Shown here: positions 1 through 7,741 of the stretch, piece after piece
Layout of the letters: every line of letters starts with the position of its first letter
Position numbering within the stretch: the stretch's first letter is position 1
From: Bacteroidetes bacterium HGW-Bacteroidetes-12
GTDB lineage: Bacteria > Bacteroidota > Bacteroidia > Flavobacteriales_E > Vicingaceae
DNA: 25,035 nt
Direction: 5' to 3'
NCBI GenBank assembly: GCA_002841035.1
Contig: PHDR01000004.1
Span: 1 to 25,035, forward strand
Made by a program: the position numbers and the translations under genes
The notes under the pieces: generated by a model
The model's input: the letters and a program-made list of their open reading frames with translations, nothing else
The model's database searches: none
Told to the model about the DNA's origin: nothing

Positions 1-330
1 TCCATCAAAATTTTTAAGTCTATCACGAACAGATCCTCTAATAATATATAAATCAACTTTTAATGGGCGAAGTTTAATCGCTTCCGAAAAATCACTTTCT
101 GCACCCAAATAATCACCTAATTCAAGTTTAGCAATGCCTCTGTAATAATAAGGTTCGTAATTTGGAGGGTAATTTTCAATAACATAATTGAATTTTTGAA
201 TCGCACTTTCGTATTGATTTTGAGACAATTCTAATCGACCAACCAACAATTTATTTTCTATTTTAACTTGAGAATAGCCAATAGTTGCAGTACAAAACAA
301 TAAAATGACAATGGCTTTAAAAAAATGCAT
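1..330 (-). CDS. TPR-repeat secreted protein, N-terminal part (partial)
   Basis: The first 110 codons of a leftward gene whose 3' end lies outside the window. Translation from the ATG at 330 gives a signal peptide (hydrophobic residues 5-19, ending in GYSQ) and then helical repeats. Residues about 59-92 (YEPYYYRGIAKLELGDYLGA onward) match a tetratricopeptide repeat, with G65, A67 and Y74 in the expected places and A86 and P89 closing the helix pair. A less clear repeat precedes it and another begins at about 93. TPR proteins act as protein-binding scaffolds; the partner cannot be inferred. The signal peptide places it in the periplasm or envelope. It is divergent from the TonB operon and separated from it by 541 bp. 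The family call is fairly sure; the function is unknown. Confidence 0.8.
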   Translation of the reverse strand, partial: MHFFKAIVILLFCTATIGYSQVKIENKLLVGRLELSQNQYESAIQKFNYVIENYPPNYEPYYYRGIAKLELGDYLGAESDFSEAIKLRPLKVDLYIIRGSVRDRLKNFDG

Positions 331-504
331 AAAGAAAAGAATTAAGCTATAGATAGGCTATAAAATTACTAAATAGATGTTAATAATTCCTGAAGTCAGA
401 ACAGGGTTTTATTCCAATATGCTCTTTCTCATTCAAGCAAGACATAAAAACTTTTGAACTTAGAAAGGCTATTTATCAATGTCAACCAAACGGTAATATA
501 TACT

Positions 505-608
505 GCAACCTCCGCCTGAGGCGGATCGGAAAATTTAAACACTTTTGGTGCGAGTCCCGAAAGTTTTATTGCTTTCGAGGATTCTCGTAAAAGGAATATA
601 ACTGAAAC
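505..608 (+). repeat. Dispersed hairpin repeat, copy A
   Basis: Copy A of a repeat that recurs at 9227-9328 (same strand, about 102 bp) and in shortened form at 17011-17061 (opposite strand). It has two modules. The first is the palindrome TCCGCC-TGA-GGCGGA at 511-525. The second is a hairpin, CGAGTCCCGAAAG (551-563) against CTTTCGAGGATTCTCG (572-587), ending in ...GTAA(A/C)GGAATAT. The local GC content of the palindrome contrasts with the AT-rich surroundings. It lies outside genes here. It resembles REP/MITE-type intergenic elements; no transposase is in the window. Confidence 0.8.
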
Positions 609-727
609 GGAATAACTAATTGACTATCAGATGAAAAATTAATGCCTTGCTATCAACATTCTATCGTATAGTTAATAGGTTGTTTATAACTTAATGTTAC
701 TAAAACATTAATTACTCGACAAGTATA

Positions 728-757
728 TTGTTTTTTAAAAAAAGTGGTTTACTTTTG
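728..757 (+). promoter_or_regulatory. Promoter of the TonB-receptor operon
   Basis: A textbook Bacteroidota promoter: TTG at 728-730, exactly 19 nt of spacer, then TACTTTTG at 750-757 (consensus TAnnTTTG). Transcription should begin near 763, leaving a leader of about 108 nt. Confidence 0.8.
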
Positions 758-763
758 CATTGT

Positions 764-871
764 ATTATCTAAAAAAGATAAAAGCACTAGTTAAAAACAA
801 AGTGAGCACCCTAGGAAGCAACCAACTAAGACTTCTAACCACTTTAAGATAAGTTACCTTTTTTTTTAAAA
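764..871 (+). promoter_or_regulatory. Structured 5' leader of the TonB operon (candidate cis-regulatory RNA)
   Basis: The predicted transcript starts with a hairpin, TTATCT (765-770), A5 loop, AGATAA (776-781). A nested fold follows: AAAGTG (799-804) pairs with CACTTT (840-845), and inside it UAGGAAG (about 812-818) pairs with CUUCUA (about 832-837) with one bulge. The interior is rich in unpaired C and A (CAACCAACTAAGA), which is suggestive of a ligand-binding or protein-binding loop. I do not recognise a known riboswitch family. The fold was drawn by eye. Confidence 0.4.
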
Positions 872-3406
872 ATGAATTTTAAATACTTAACAGGATGTTG
901 TTTGATACTTTTCTCAACATTTTTTTCTCAGGCTCAAATAGATTCTTCAAAAACAGATACTATTATTGCCGAACGAATAGTTCCAACATTTAGCTCTTCT
1001 TTAGATGCCTTGGAAGATGAAAATGGCGAAAGTCAAGATGTTTCTGGTTTATTACAATCATCAAGAGATGTTTTTAATTCGGTGGCAGGATTTAATTTTA
1101 GTGCTGCTCGCTATAGAATTAGAGGCTATGATTCTGAAAATTATATAACTACAATGAATGGCGTTACACTTAACAATGCCGAAACAGACAGAGCAATTTG
1201 GGCACTATGGGGCGGTTTAAATGATGTAACCCGAAATCAAGAAATTAAAAATGGAATCTCTGCTTCTCCTTATGTTTTTGGAGGTATTGGAGGTTCATCA
1301 AACATTAATGCACGCCCAACAGCAATTAGAAAAGGAACAAACATTTCTTATGGGTTGGCAAACAGAACTTACCAACACCGATTAATGTTTACACATTCAA
1401 CAGGTATGATGAGCAATGGTTGGGCTATTGCTGTTTCTGGTTCAGGGAGATATTCAGACGAAGGATACGTAGATGGTACTTTTTTTAGAGGCGGAAGTTA
1501 TTTTATTTCCATCGAAAAAAAGTTAAACGAAAAACACAGTTTGGGTTTTGTAAGTTTTGGTTCACCAACAGTGCAAGGACGAAATAGCATAAACACAGAT
1601 GAAATACACACCTTAACCGATGATAATTTTTATAACTCTTATTGGGGATATCAAGACGGAGAAAAACGAAATTCTAGGGTTAGAAATACACATCAACCTT
1701 ACTTTATGTTAAATCATTATTTTGATGTAAATAAAAAAACACAAATTACCTCTTCTATTTTTACTACAACAGGAAGAAGCGGAAATACGCGTATAAATTG
1801 GGACGAAGCAAATGACCCTCGTCCAGAATATTGGAGAAACTTGCCAAGTGCATTTAGTAATCCTGGCGATGAAGTGGCTTTTGCCAACCAAACAGCACTA
1901 TGGCAAAGTTTAAATCCAACTACTACCCAATTAAATTGGGACCAATTTTATTTTGCCAACAGCAAAAACTTATTTACTGTTGATAATGTTGATGGAAAAG
2001 GAACATCTATAACAGAAAATAGAGCAAAATATATGGTAGAAGAACAACGCTCAGATGTTACTGAATATGGAGCAAATACAGCAATAAATCATAAATTAAA
2101 CGAAAAAATGACCCTTTCAGGTGGTGCTCGTTTGAGCATCTATAAAAGCGAAAATTTTAAAGTGGTAAACGATTTATTGGGAGCTGATTTTTGGCTAGAT
2201 ATCAATCAATTTCCAGTGCAAGGAAACAGCAACCCTGATGTGCTACAATCTGATTTAGATCAACCTAATAAAATAGCTCGTGAAGGAGATCGGTTTGGTG
2301 ATGTTGGTTATGATTATGATATAAATATAAACACGGTTAATGCTTTTGCTCAATTAGAGGGAACAACCGCTAAAATAGATTATTTTATTGGAGGTTCGAT
2401 TTCCCATACTTCTTTTTGGAGAACCGGCAATGTTAAAAACGGGCTTTTTCCAGAAAACTCATTAGGAGATTCCGACAAAGAAAATTTTTTAAACTTCGGA
2501 GTAAAAGGAGGTGCAGTTTATAAGCTAACAGGACGACATTTATTTACCGTAAATGGAGCTTATTTAACAAGAGCACCACAGGCACAAAATGCGTTTATAT
2601 CGCCAATAACAAGAAATGAAATAGTCGATAATTTAAAAAGTGAAAAAGTATATTCGGGCGATATTAACTACATCGTACGTTATCCAAAAGTAAAAATTAG
2701 AGCCACAGCATTCTATACAAAAGTGCAAGACGAAACCTGGAAAAGAAACTTTTACCATGATGAACTTCGATCTTTCGTTAATTTTATTATGACCGATGTT
2801 GATAAACTTTATACAGGATTTGAATTTGGTGCCGAAGTAAATTTAACATCAACCTTAACCGCTACGGCAACATTGGCAGGAGGTGATTATACCTACGATT
2901 CTCGTCCGTTAGCCACCATCGCTCAAGATAATTCAGCAAAAGTATTGGAAAAAGACAAATTAATTTATTTAGAAAATTTTAAATTAGCCGAAACACCTCA
3001 AATGGTTGGTTCTATTGGGTTGCGTTATCGCTCGTCAAAATATTGGTTTGTAGGAGCTGATTTTAATTATTTTAATAAAATTTATGTGCAAGTAAATCCT
3101 GACAGACGCTCTGAAAACGTAGTTGCTAACTTAGTAGACACCGATCCTCAAATTAATCAAATTTTAGATCAAACCGAACTTTCTGATGATTATTTGATAA
3201 ATATGTACGCAGGAAAATCGTGGAAAATAAAGAAATATTTTATCCGTATTAATATTAACGTAAACAATGTGTTGGATAACAAAGATTTTAGAACAGGAGG
3301 TTTTGAACAACTCAGATACGACAAAACAGATATTGATAAATTCCCTCCAATGGTGGGCTATTCATTAGGAAGAACTTATTTTGCAATGCTTGCTTTTTCA
3401 TTTTAA
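872..3406 (+). CDS. TonB-dependent outer-membrane receptor
   Basis: An 844-residue outer-membrane receptor that would import a ligand using TonB and the proton-motive force. Residues 1-22 form a signal peptide ending AQ. Residues about 55-150 form the plug, with the typical RIRGYDSENYITTMNGVTLNN and the Gly-rich GGIGGSSNINARP at its end. The rest is a beta-barrel finishing in aromatic GRTYFAMLAFSF, a usual BAM signal. Unlike many Bacteroidota receptors it lacks the N-terminal carboxypeptidase-regulatory-like domain and so is not a classic SusC. It is the first gene of an operon with a DUF5689 lipoprotein (38 nt downstream) and a T9SS protein. A strong promoter and folded leader precede it. 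The substrate is unknown; the OB-fold-like partners hint at nucleic-acid or phosphate use, which is inference only. Confidence 0.92.
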   Translation: MNFKYLTGCCLILFSTFFSQAQIDSSKTDTIIAERIVPTFSSSLDALEDENGESQDVSGLLQSSRDVFNSVAGFNFSAARYRIRGYDSENYITTMNGVTLNNAETDRAIWALWGGLNDVTRNQEIKNGISASPYVFGGIGGSSNINARPTAIRKGTNISYGLANRTYQHRLMFTHSTGMMSNGWAIAVSGSGRYSDEGYVDGTFFRGGSYFISIEKKLNEKHSLGFVSFGSPTVQGRNSINTDEIHTLTDDNFYNSYWGYQDGEKRNSRVRNTHQPYFMLNHYFDVNKKTQITSSIFTTTGRSGNTRINWDEANDPRPEYWRNLPSAFSNPGDEVAFANQTALWQSLNPTTTQLNWDQFYFANSKNLFTVDNVDGKGTSITENRAKYMVEEQRSDVTEYGANTAINHKLNEKMTLSGGARLSIYKSENFKVVNDLLGADFWLDINQFPVQGNSNPDVLQSDLDQPNKIAREGDRFGDVGYDYDININTVNAFAQLEGTTAKIDYFIGGSISHTSFWRTGNVKNGLFPENSLGDSDKENFLNFGVKGGAVYKLTGRHLFTVNGAYLTRAPQAQNAFISPITRNEIVDNLKSEKVYSGDINYIVRYPKVKIRATAFYTKVQDETWKRNFYHDELRSFVNFIMTDVDKLYTGFEFGAEVNLTSTLTATATLAGGDYTYDSRPLATIAQDNSAKVLEKDKLIYLENFKLAETPQMVGSIGLRYRSSKYWFVGADFNYFNKIYVQVNPDRRSENVVANLVDTDPQINQILDQTELSDDYLINMYAGKSWKIKKYFIRININVNNVLDNKDFRTGGFEQLRYDKTDIDKFPPMVGYSLGRTYFAMLAFSF

Positions 3407-3444
3407 AAAAAAATATTTAATTTTATACATAACAATTTACTATT

Positions 3445-4698
3445 ATGACAATTTCTCAAAAATTATTAGGACTATTTTTAGCAACTTCCTTAGTAACTGC
3501 ATTTTCAAGCTGTGATAAAGATTTTGATTCACCACCAATTAAAACCATTCCCGAAGGAAGCATCATCACTATTGCCGATTTAAGAGCAATGTATCAAGGC
3601 GTTAATATAAAAATAACAGACGATTTATCTTTGTTTGCTGTGGTTACTGCCGATGAACAATCAGGTAATTTATTTAAAGAAGGTTATATACAAGATGCAA
3701 CAGGTGCAATTAATTTACGTTTAGCCGCTTCTGGTGGTTTATATATAGGTGACTCAGTAAGAGTTTACTTAAAAGGCACAGTTCTTTCTCGATTCAGTCA
3801 AATGATGCAGTTAGATTCTGTAAATGTGGATAACAACATTATAAAACAAGCCACAAAAAAAGAACGCCAGCCCGAATTATTTTCAAGCATTGTTCAAATT
3901 ACAACCAATACACAAGCTAAATTAATCCGTTTAAACAACGTGCAATTTGTTTCTGCCGAGCTTGGTAATACTTATGCAGATGGCGTAAATCTTCAATCAC
4001 AAAACCGAATGTTAGAAGACTCGTTGGGTAATAAAATTATAGTTAGAACAAGCGGGTTTGCCAATTTTGCTAATGATACCATTCCTTCAGGACGAGGTTC
4101 TATTGTTGCCGTTGTTAGTCAATTTAACTCCGATTTGCAATTACTTATCCGAAACCCAAGTGAAGTAAACTTTACGCTTCCACGATTTGGCGGAACTACT
4201 CCACCTCCTCCAGGAAATTCAATTACTAAAAATTTTACCGACCAAAGCATTACTTCTGGCGGCTGGACAACAAAACAAGTTATAGGTACATTTAACTGGA
4301 CAACGAGCGACCAAGGCTCGGCAGGTAATTTTTATGCAAAAATGAGCAACTTTGCTAGTGGAAACACCCCTTCCGAAGCTTGGTTAATTTCTCCAGCAAT
4401 TAATTTAAGTACATCTACTAATTCAACACTCGATTTTAGAAATGCCTTTAATTTTACTGGAGCACCGCTTCAAGTTATGGTTTCTACTAATTATGACGGA
4501 ACAAGTGCCCCTTCAACTGCAACCTGGACACAACTTGGTGTTAATCTTTCATCAGGAGGTTTTGCATGGGTAAATGGTGGCCCCGTTAGTCTAAATGCTT
4601 TTTTAGGTAATAGTGCAGTTTATGTAGCATATAAATATACAGGTTCAGCAACAAACGGAAGCACTTGGGAAGTAGATGATATTGTGATTGCTTGGTAA
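3445..4698 (+). CDS. DUF5689 / choice-of-anchor J surface lipoprotein
   Basis: A 417-residue lipoprotein. The lipobox FSSC puts the acylated cysteine at residue 23, and the acidic tail after it (CDKDFD) resembles the lipoprotein export signal that sends Bacteroidota lipoproteins to the cell surface. Residues about 39-243 match DUF5689: an ITIADLRAMYQG opening, then an OB-fold-like beta barrel with GYIQDATGAINLRL and GDSVRVYLKG. A proline linker (TTPPPPG, 251-257) leads to a jelly-roll domain, about 258-417, ending WEVDDIVIAW as in choice-of-anchor J domains (adhesive or glycan-binding modules). It sits directly behind the receptor and is probably its surface-exposed partner, by analogy with SusD, although it is not SusD-like in sequence. 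The domain calls are firm; the ligand is unknown. Confidence 0.85.
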   Translation: MTISQKLLGLFLATSLVTAFSSCDKDFDSPPIKTIPEGSIITIADLRAMYQGVNIKITDDLSLFAVVTADEQSGNLFKEGYIQDATGAINLRLAASGGLYIGDSVRVYLKGTVLSRFSQMMQLDSVNVDNNIIKQATKKERQPELFSSIVQITTNTQAKLIRLNNVQFVSAELGNTYADGVNLQSQNRMLEDSLGNKIIVRTSGFANFANDTIPSGRGSIVAVVSQFNSDLQLLIRNPSEVNFTLPRFGGTTPPPPGNSITKNFTDQSITSGGWTTKQVIGTFNWTTSDQGSAGNFYAKMSNFASGNTPSEAWLISPAINLSTSTNSTLDFRNAFNFTGAPLQVMVSTNYDGTSAPSTATWTQLGVNLSSGGFAWVNGGPVSLNAFLGNSAVYVAYKYTGSATNGSTWEVDDIVIAW

Positions 4699-4699
4699 G

Positions 4700-4734
4700 A
4701 ATTAGTAATTAGTAGTTAGGGATTGGTTGTTGCT
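4700..4734 (+). repeat. Degenerate 7-bp tandem run
   Basis: Five abutting heptamers right after the stop codon: AATTAGT, AATTAGT, AGTTAGG, GATTGGT, TGTTGCT. The first two are identical and the others drift. Function unknown. Confidence 0.5.
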
Positions 4735-4756
4735 ACTTTAAAAACTAACTTTTACC

Positions 4757-4792
4757 CTAAGTACTTTTAATACTCTAAGTACTCAAGGCACT
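4757..4792 (+). repeat. Degenerate 9-bp tandem run
   Basis: Four abutting nonamers: CTAAGTACT, TTTAATACT, CTAAGTACT, CAAGGCACT. Units one and three are identical. It lies in the 141-bp gap between the lipoprotein gene and the T9SS gene, in which I see no clear TAnnTTTG promoter. Function unknown. Confidence 0.55.
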
Positions 4793-4839
4793 TTGAAAAT
4801 TTTAAACTCTTTATATACAAACTTTTAACTTTAAAAATT

Positions 4840-6306
4840 ATGAAAAAAATCTACCTTTTATTACTTGCCGTAACTACATTTAGTACAGCAAGTTATTCGC
4901 AAACTATTTTTGCTATCCAAACACCAGGAACAATGAGTGACACCTCAGCCTTTTTCGGTCAGGTGGTTACTACCTCTGGAATTGTTACTGCTAAAAGAAC
5001 TAATGGCTATTTTATTCAAGACGGAGCAGGTGCTTGGAATGGAATTTTTGTTTTTAACAACACCAACAATCCTGTGGTTGGAGATAACATAACAGTTACA
5101 GGCACAGTTGATGAGTTTAATCGCTTTACGGAGATTAAAACAATTACAGCATTTGCCGTAAATTCTTCAGGAAACACATTGCCAGCAGCTACCTCTGTAA
5201 CAACATTTGCTGTAAACTCAGAGATGTATGAAGGGGTTTTAGTTACCGTTACCAATGCTACTTCAACAGGAGCTCCAAATGGTTTTGGCGAATGGGTGGT
5301 TAATGATAATTCTGGTCCAGTAATTATAGATGATTCTATGTTCCCTTTTACCCCAGTTGTTGGCAATCAATATACCATTACAGGCGTTGTTGAATATGCG
5401 TTTGGAACTTTTAGAATTCAGCCAAGAAATGCTGCAGATGTCGTTGGGCAAGTAGCAACAACTCCTTTTGTATCTATTTTTAATATTCAAAATACAACCG
5501 CTCCAAATGGAGATTCTCCTCAAAATGGAAATGTGGTTAGAACAAAAGGCGTGGTTACTGGAATTGTTAATTTTGGAACTACTTCTGCTGTTGGCACATT
5601 CTTTATTCAAGATGGCAATGGTGCTTGGAATGGTATTTATGTTTTTAACAATACAAATCCAGTAGCTATTGGAGATAGTGTTGAAGTAACAGGCGAAGTA
5701 GATGAATTTAACTCTACTACTGAACTTATTAATGTTACTAATGTTACTATTTTAAACTCAGGAAACACATTGCCAACTCCTGCGGTTGTATCAACATTAA
5801 ACGCTAACATGGAAAATTATGAAGGTGTTTTAATTCAAGTGAAAAATGCCATTTATGTAAACAACCCAGGTTCATTTGGTTTGTGGGAGTTGAATGATGG
5901 TACGGGAATTATACAAGCTGACGATGATATATTTCCTTATGCGAATATAGCTAATGTTGGAAGCACTTATGATGTTACAGGTATTGGTCATTTTTCTTTT
6001 GGAACAGCTAAAATTTTACCAAGAAGCGTAAATGATATTTCACTATCAACAAGTATTAATGAGGTTGAAGAAATTGCAGTGTCAATTTATCCTAATCCTG
6101 CAAAAGATGTTTTAACTTTTGATTTAGGCATTAATTCTTTTGAAGTAACAATTACTGATATTACTGGTAAAATTATTAAAACAGCAACATCAACAAGCAA
6201 CAAAAAAATAATAAATATTACTGATTTGAACAATGGAATTTATTTTTATACCATTATTGCTAATGGAAATGTTGTTTCAACCAACAAATTTATTGTTGCC
6301 AAATAA
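4840..6306 (+). CDS. T9SS-secreted protein with two OB-fold-like repeats
   Basis: A 488-residue exported protein. Residues 1-21 are a signal peptide (ASYSQ). Two homologous segments follow, about 22-203 and 211-402. Each contains FIQDG(A/N)GAWNGI(F/Y)VFNNTN, then GD..(T/E)VTG(T/E)VDEFN, then SGNTLP, then (M/N)YEGVL, and ends near (F)GT(F/A)(R/K)I(Q/L)PR. This is the pattern of nuclease-associated (YhcR-like / DUF5689-like) OB folds. Residues about 410-488 form a type A T9SS C-terminal sorting domain (VSIYPNPAKDVL, ITDITGKII, LNNGIYFY), so the protein is released or anchored outside. Similar OB folds often precede an endonuclease domain; none is present here. It is the last gene of the receptor operon, closed by a strong terminator. 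It probably binds an extracellular ligand for the receptor; this is inference. Confidence 0.85.
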   Translation: MKKIYLLLLAVTTFSTASYSQTIFAIQTPGTMSDTSAFFGQVVTTSGIVTAKRTNGYFIQDGAGAWNGIFVFNNTNNPVVGDNITVTGTVDEFNRFTEIKTITAFAVNSSGNTLPAATSVTTFAVNSEMYEGVLVTVTNATSTGAPNGFGEWVVNDNSGPVIIDDSMFPFTPVVGNQYTITGVVEYAFGTFRIQPRNAADVVGQVATTPFVSIFNIQNTTAPNGDSPQNGNVVRTKGVVTGIVNFGTTSAVGTFFIQDGNGAWNGIYVFNNTNPVAIGDSVEVTGEVDEFNSTTELINVTNVTILNSGNTLPTPAVVSTLNANMENYEGVLIQVKNAIYVNNPGSFGLWELNDGTGIIQADDDIFPYANIANVGSTYDVTGIGHFSFGTAKILPRSVNDISLSTSINEVEEIAVSIYPNPAKDVLTFDLGINSFEVTITDITGKIIKTATSTSNKKIINITDLNNGIYFYTIIANGNVVSTNKFIVAK

Positions 6307-6327
6307 TACACAAACCTTTAATAAGTT

Positions 6328-6369
6328 ATATATAAAAAAAACCTTCATTTGAAGGTTTTTTTTATATAT
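6328..6369. terminator. Strong bidirectional hairpin terminator
   Basis: A perfect 19-bp stem with a 4-nt ATTT loop at 6347-6350. The core CCTTC/GAAGG is flanked by runs of eight A and eight T, so the hairpin works in both directions. It closes the TonB operon and insulates the helicase gene. Confidence 0.9.
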
Positions 6370-6487
6370 CAATTAAATGTTTTTTGTTGTTAATATTTTG
6401 AAAATCAAAAAATTATTTTTAACAGGCTTGCTGTTTCATTCATCTATAATTTGCACCATTGAAATTAGCATAAGTATAAAACTTTTG

Positions 6488-6495
6488 TATCTTTG
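6488..6495 (+). promoter_or_regulatory. Likely -7 element for the helicase gene
   Basis: TATCTTTG matches TAnnTTTG 22 nt before the start codon. A second candidate, TATAATTTGCACC at about 6446-6457, fits less exactly. No TTG is seen at the ideal spacing. Confidence 0.5.
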
Positions 6496-6517
6496 ATAAC
6501 TATTATATTTAATAACC

Positions 6518-7723
6518 ATGACATTTTCCGATTTTCACTTTGAAGAGCAAGTAAATCAAGCCCTTGATGCTATGGGATTTTCTGCTCCAACCCCCATACA
6601 ACAACAAGCTATTCCTGCCATTATGAACAATAAAGATTTAATTGCTTGTGCTCAAACAGGAACAGGAAAAACAGCCGCTTTTGTGCTTCCCATTTTAAAC
6701 AACATTTGTAAAAATAAATCCACAGGAAAAGTAAATACGTTAGTTATAGTTCCTACAAGAGAGCTAGCTATGCAAATTGACCAACAAATTGAAGGTTTTA
6801 GCTATTTCACAAACGCCACCTCTATTGCTATTTATGGTGGTGGAGATGGAAAAACTTTTGATGCAGAAAAAAAAGCATTAATTACAGGTGCTGATATCGT
6901 AATTTGCACCCCAGGAAGACTTATTTCCCACCTCAACATGGGTTATTTTGATACTTCGGGTATCAAACATTTTATTTTAGATGAAGCAGATAGAATGTTA
7001 GATATGGGTTTTAATGAAGACATTACCATGATTGCCGAGAAACTACCAAAACAGCGACAAAACTTACTTTTTTCAGCAACCATGCCCCCTAAAATAAGAC
7101 AACTTTCAAACATATTACTAAAAGACCCAATAACTATAAATATTGCCATAGCAAAACCAAACGTAGGAATTTTACAAGCCGCTTATTTAGTTCATAATCA
7201 TCAAAAAATAGAATTAATAAAGCATCTTTTGAAAGGAAAAGACCACGACCACATTCTTATTTTTTCCTCTAAAAAAGTATATGTAAAAGAAATTACAAGA
7301 ACCCTTAACAAAGAAGGGCTTCCTGCAAAAGCAATTCATTCCGACCTTACACAAGATGAGCGAGAGCAAGTGTTGTTAGATTTTAAAAACAAAAAAGCTA
7401 AGATTTTAGTCGCGACCGATATCCTTTCTAGAGGAATTGATATTAAAGGCATTAACTTAGTGATAAACTATGACATTCCTTCCGATGCAGAAGATTATGT
7501 GCATCGAATTGGACGTACAGCTCGTGGAGATAACACGGGTGTTGCCCTTACCTTTATTAATGCGGATGATTGCTACAATTTCTCAAAAATAGAAACCTTA
7601 ATTGGTAATGAAGTTAAAAAACTTTCTTTGCCAGATGGGTTTGACTCTGGACCAACTTATGATACCAAACCCCGAAAACATGGTTTTCAAAAGAAACGGT
7701 TTGTACATAAAAAAAAGAATTAA
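6518..7723 (+). CDS. DEAD-box ATP-dependent RNA helicase (RhlE-like)
   Basis: A 401-residue cytoplasmic RNA helicase that unwinds RNA duplexes in ribosome assembly or mRNA turnover. All motifs are intact: Q motif (GFSAPTPIQQQAI, 20-32), Walker A AQTGTGKT (45-52), PTREL (79-83), TPGRL (131-135), DEAD (155-158), SAT (186-188), ARGID-equivalent SRGIDI (304-309) and HRIGRTAR (329-336). The short basic tail (RKHGFQKKRFVHKKKN) is typical of RhlE-type proteins and would bind RNA. Such helicases are often cold-induced; no cold-shock leader is evident here. The next gene starts only 18 nt downstream, so the two are probably co-transcribed. Subfamily assignment is less certain than the family. Confidence 0.95.
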   Translation: MTFSDFHFEEQVNQALDAMGFSAPTPIQQQAIPAIMNNKDLIACAQTGTGKTAAFVLPILNNICKNKSTGKVNTLVIVPTRELAMQIDQQIEGFSYFTNATSIAIYGGGDGKTFDAEKKALITGADIVICTPGRLISHLNMGYFDTSGIKHFILDEADRMLDMGFNEDITMIAEKLPKQRQNLLFSATMPPKIRQLSNILLKDPITINIAIAKPNVGILQAAYLVHNHQKIELIKHLLKGKDHDHILIFSSKKVYVKEITRTLNKEGLPAKAIHSDLTQDEREQVLLDFKNKKAKILVATDILSRGIDIKGINLVINYDIPSDAEDYVHRIGRTARGDNTGVALTFINADDCYNFSKIETLIGNEVKKLSLPDGFDSGPTYDTKPRKHGFQKKRFVHKKKN

Positions 7724-7741
7724 TCAATTCCTCGCTTTTTA

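Larger units (their letters stand above)
331..871. other. Intergenic region with one dispersed repeat and the TonB-operon leader
   Basis: This 541-bp gap between two divergent genes holds no convincing gene. From 331 to about 504 I see only AT-rich sequence; a TAATTTTA at roughly 360-370 on the minus strand could be a weak -7 element for the TPR gene. A dispersed hairpin repeat follows at 505-608, then a good rightward promoter at 728-757 and a leader of about 108 nt up to the start codon at 872. Confidence 0.7.

Noticed and set aside
505..608. CRISPR-like repeats or phage attachment sites suggested by the dispersed repeats
   Set aside because: The copies are thousands of bases apart, on both strands, with no regular spacers and no cas, integrase or tRNA genes nearby.
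764..871. A cobalamin, TPP or SAM riboswitch in the TonB-operon leader
   Set aside because: The conserved core motifs of those families (for example the B12 box or GCTAAAAA) are absent; only a generic fold remains.
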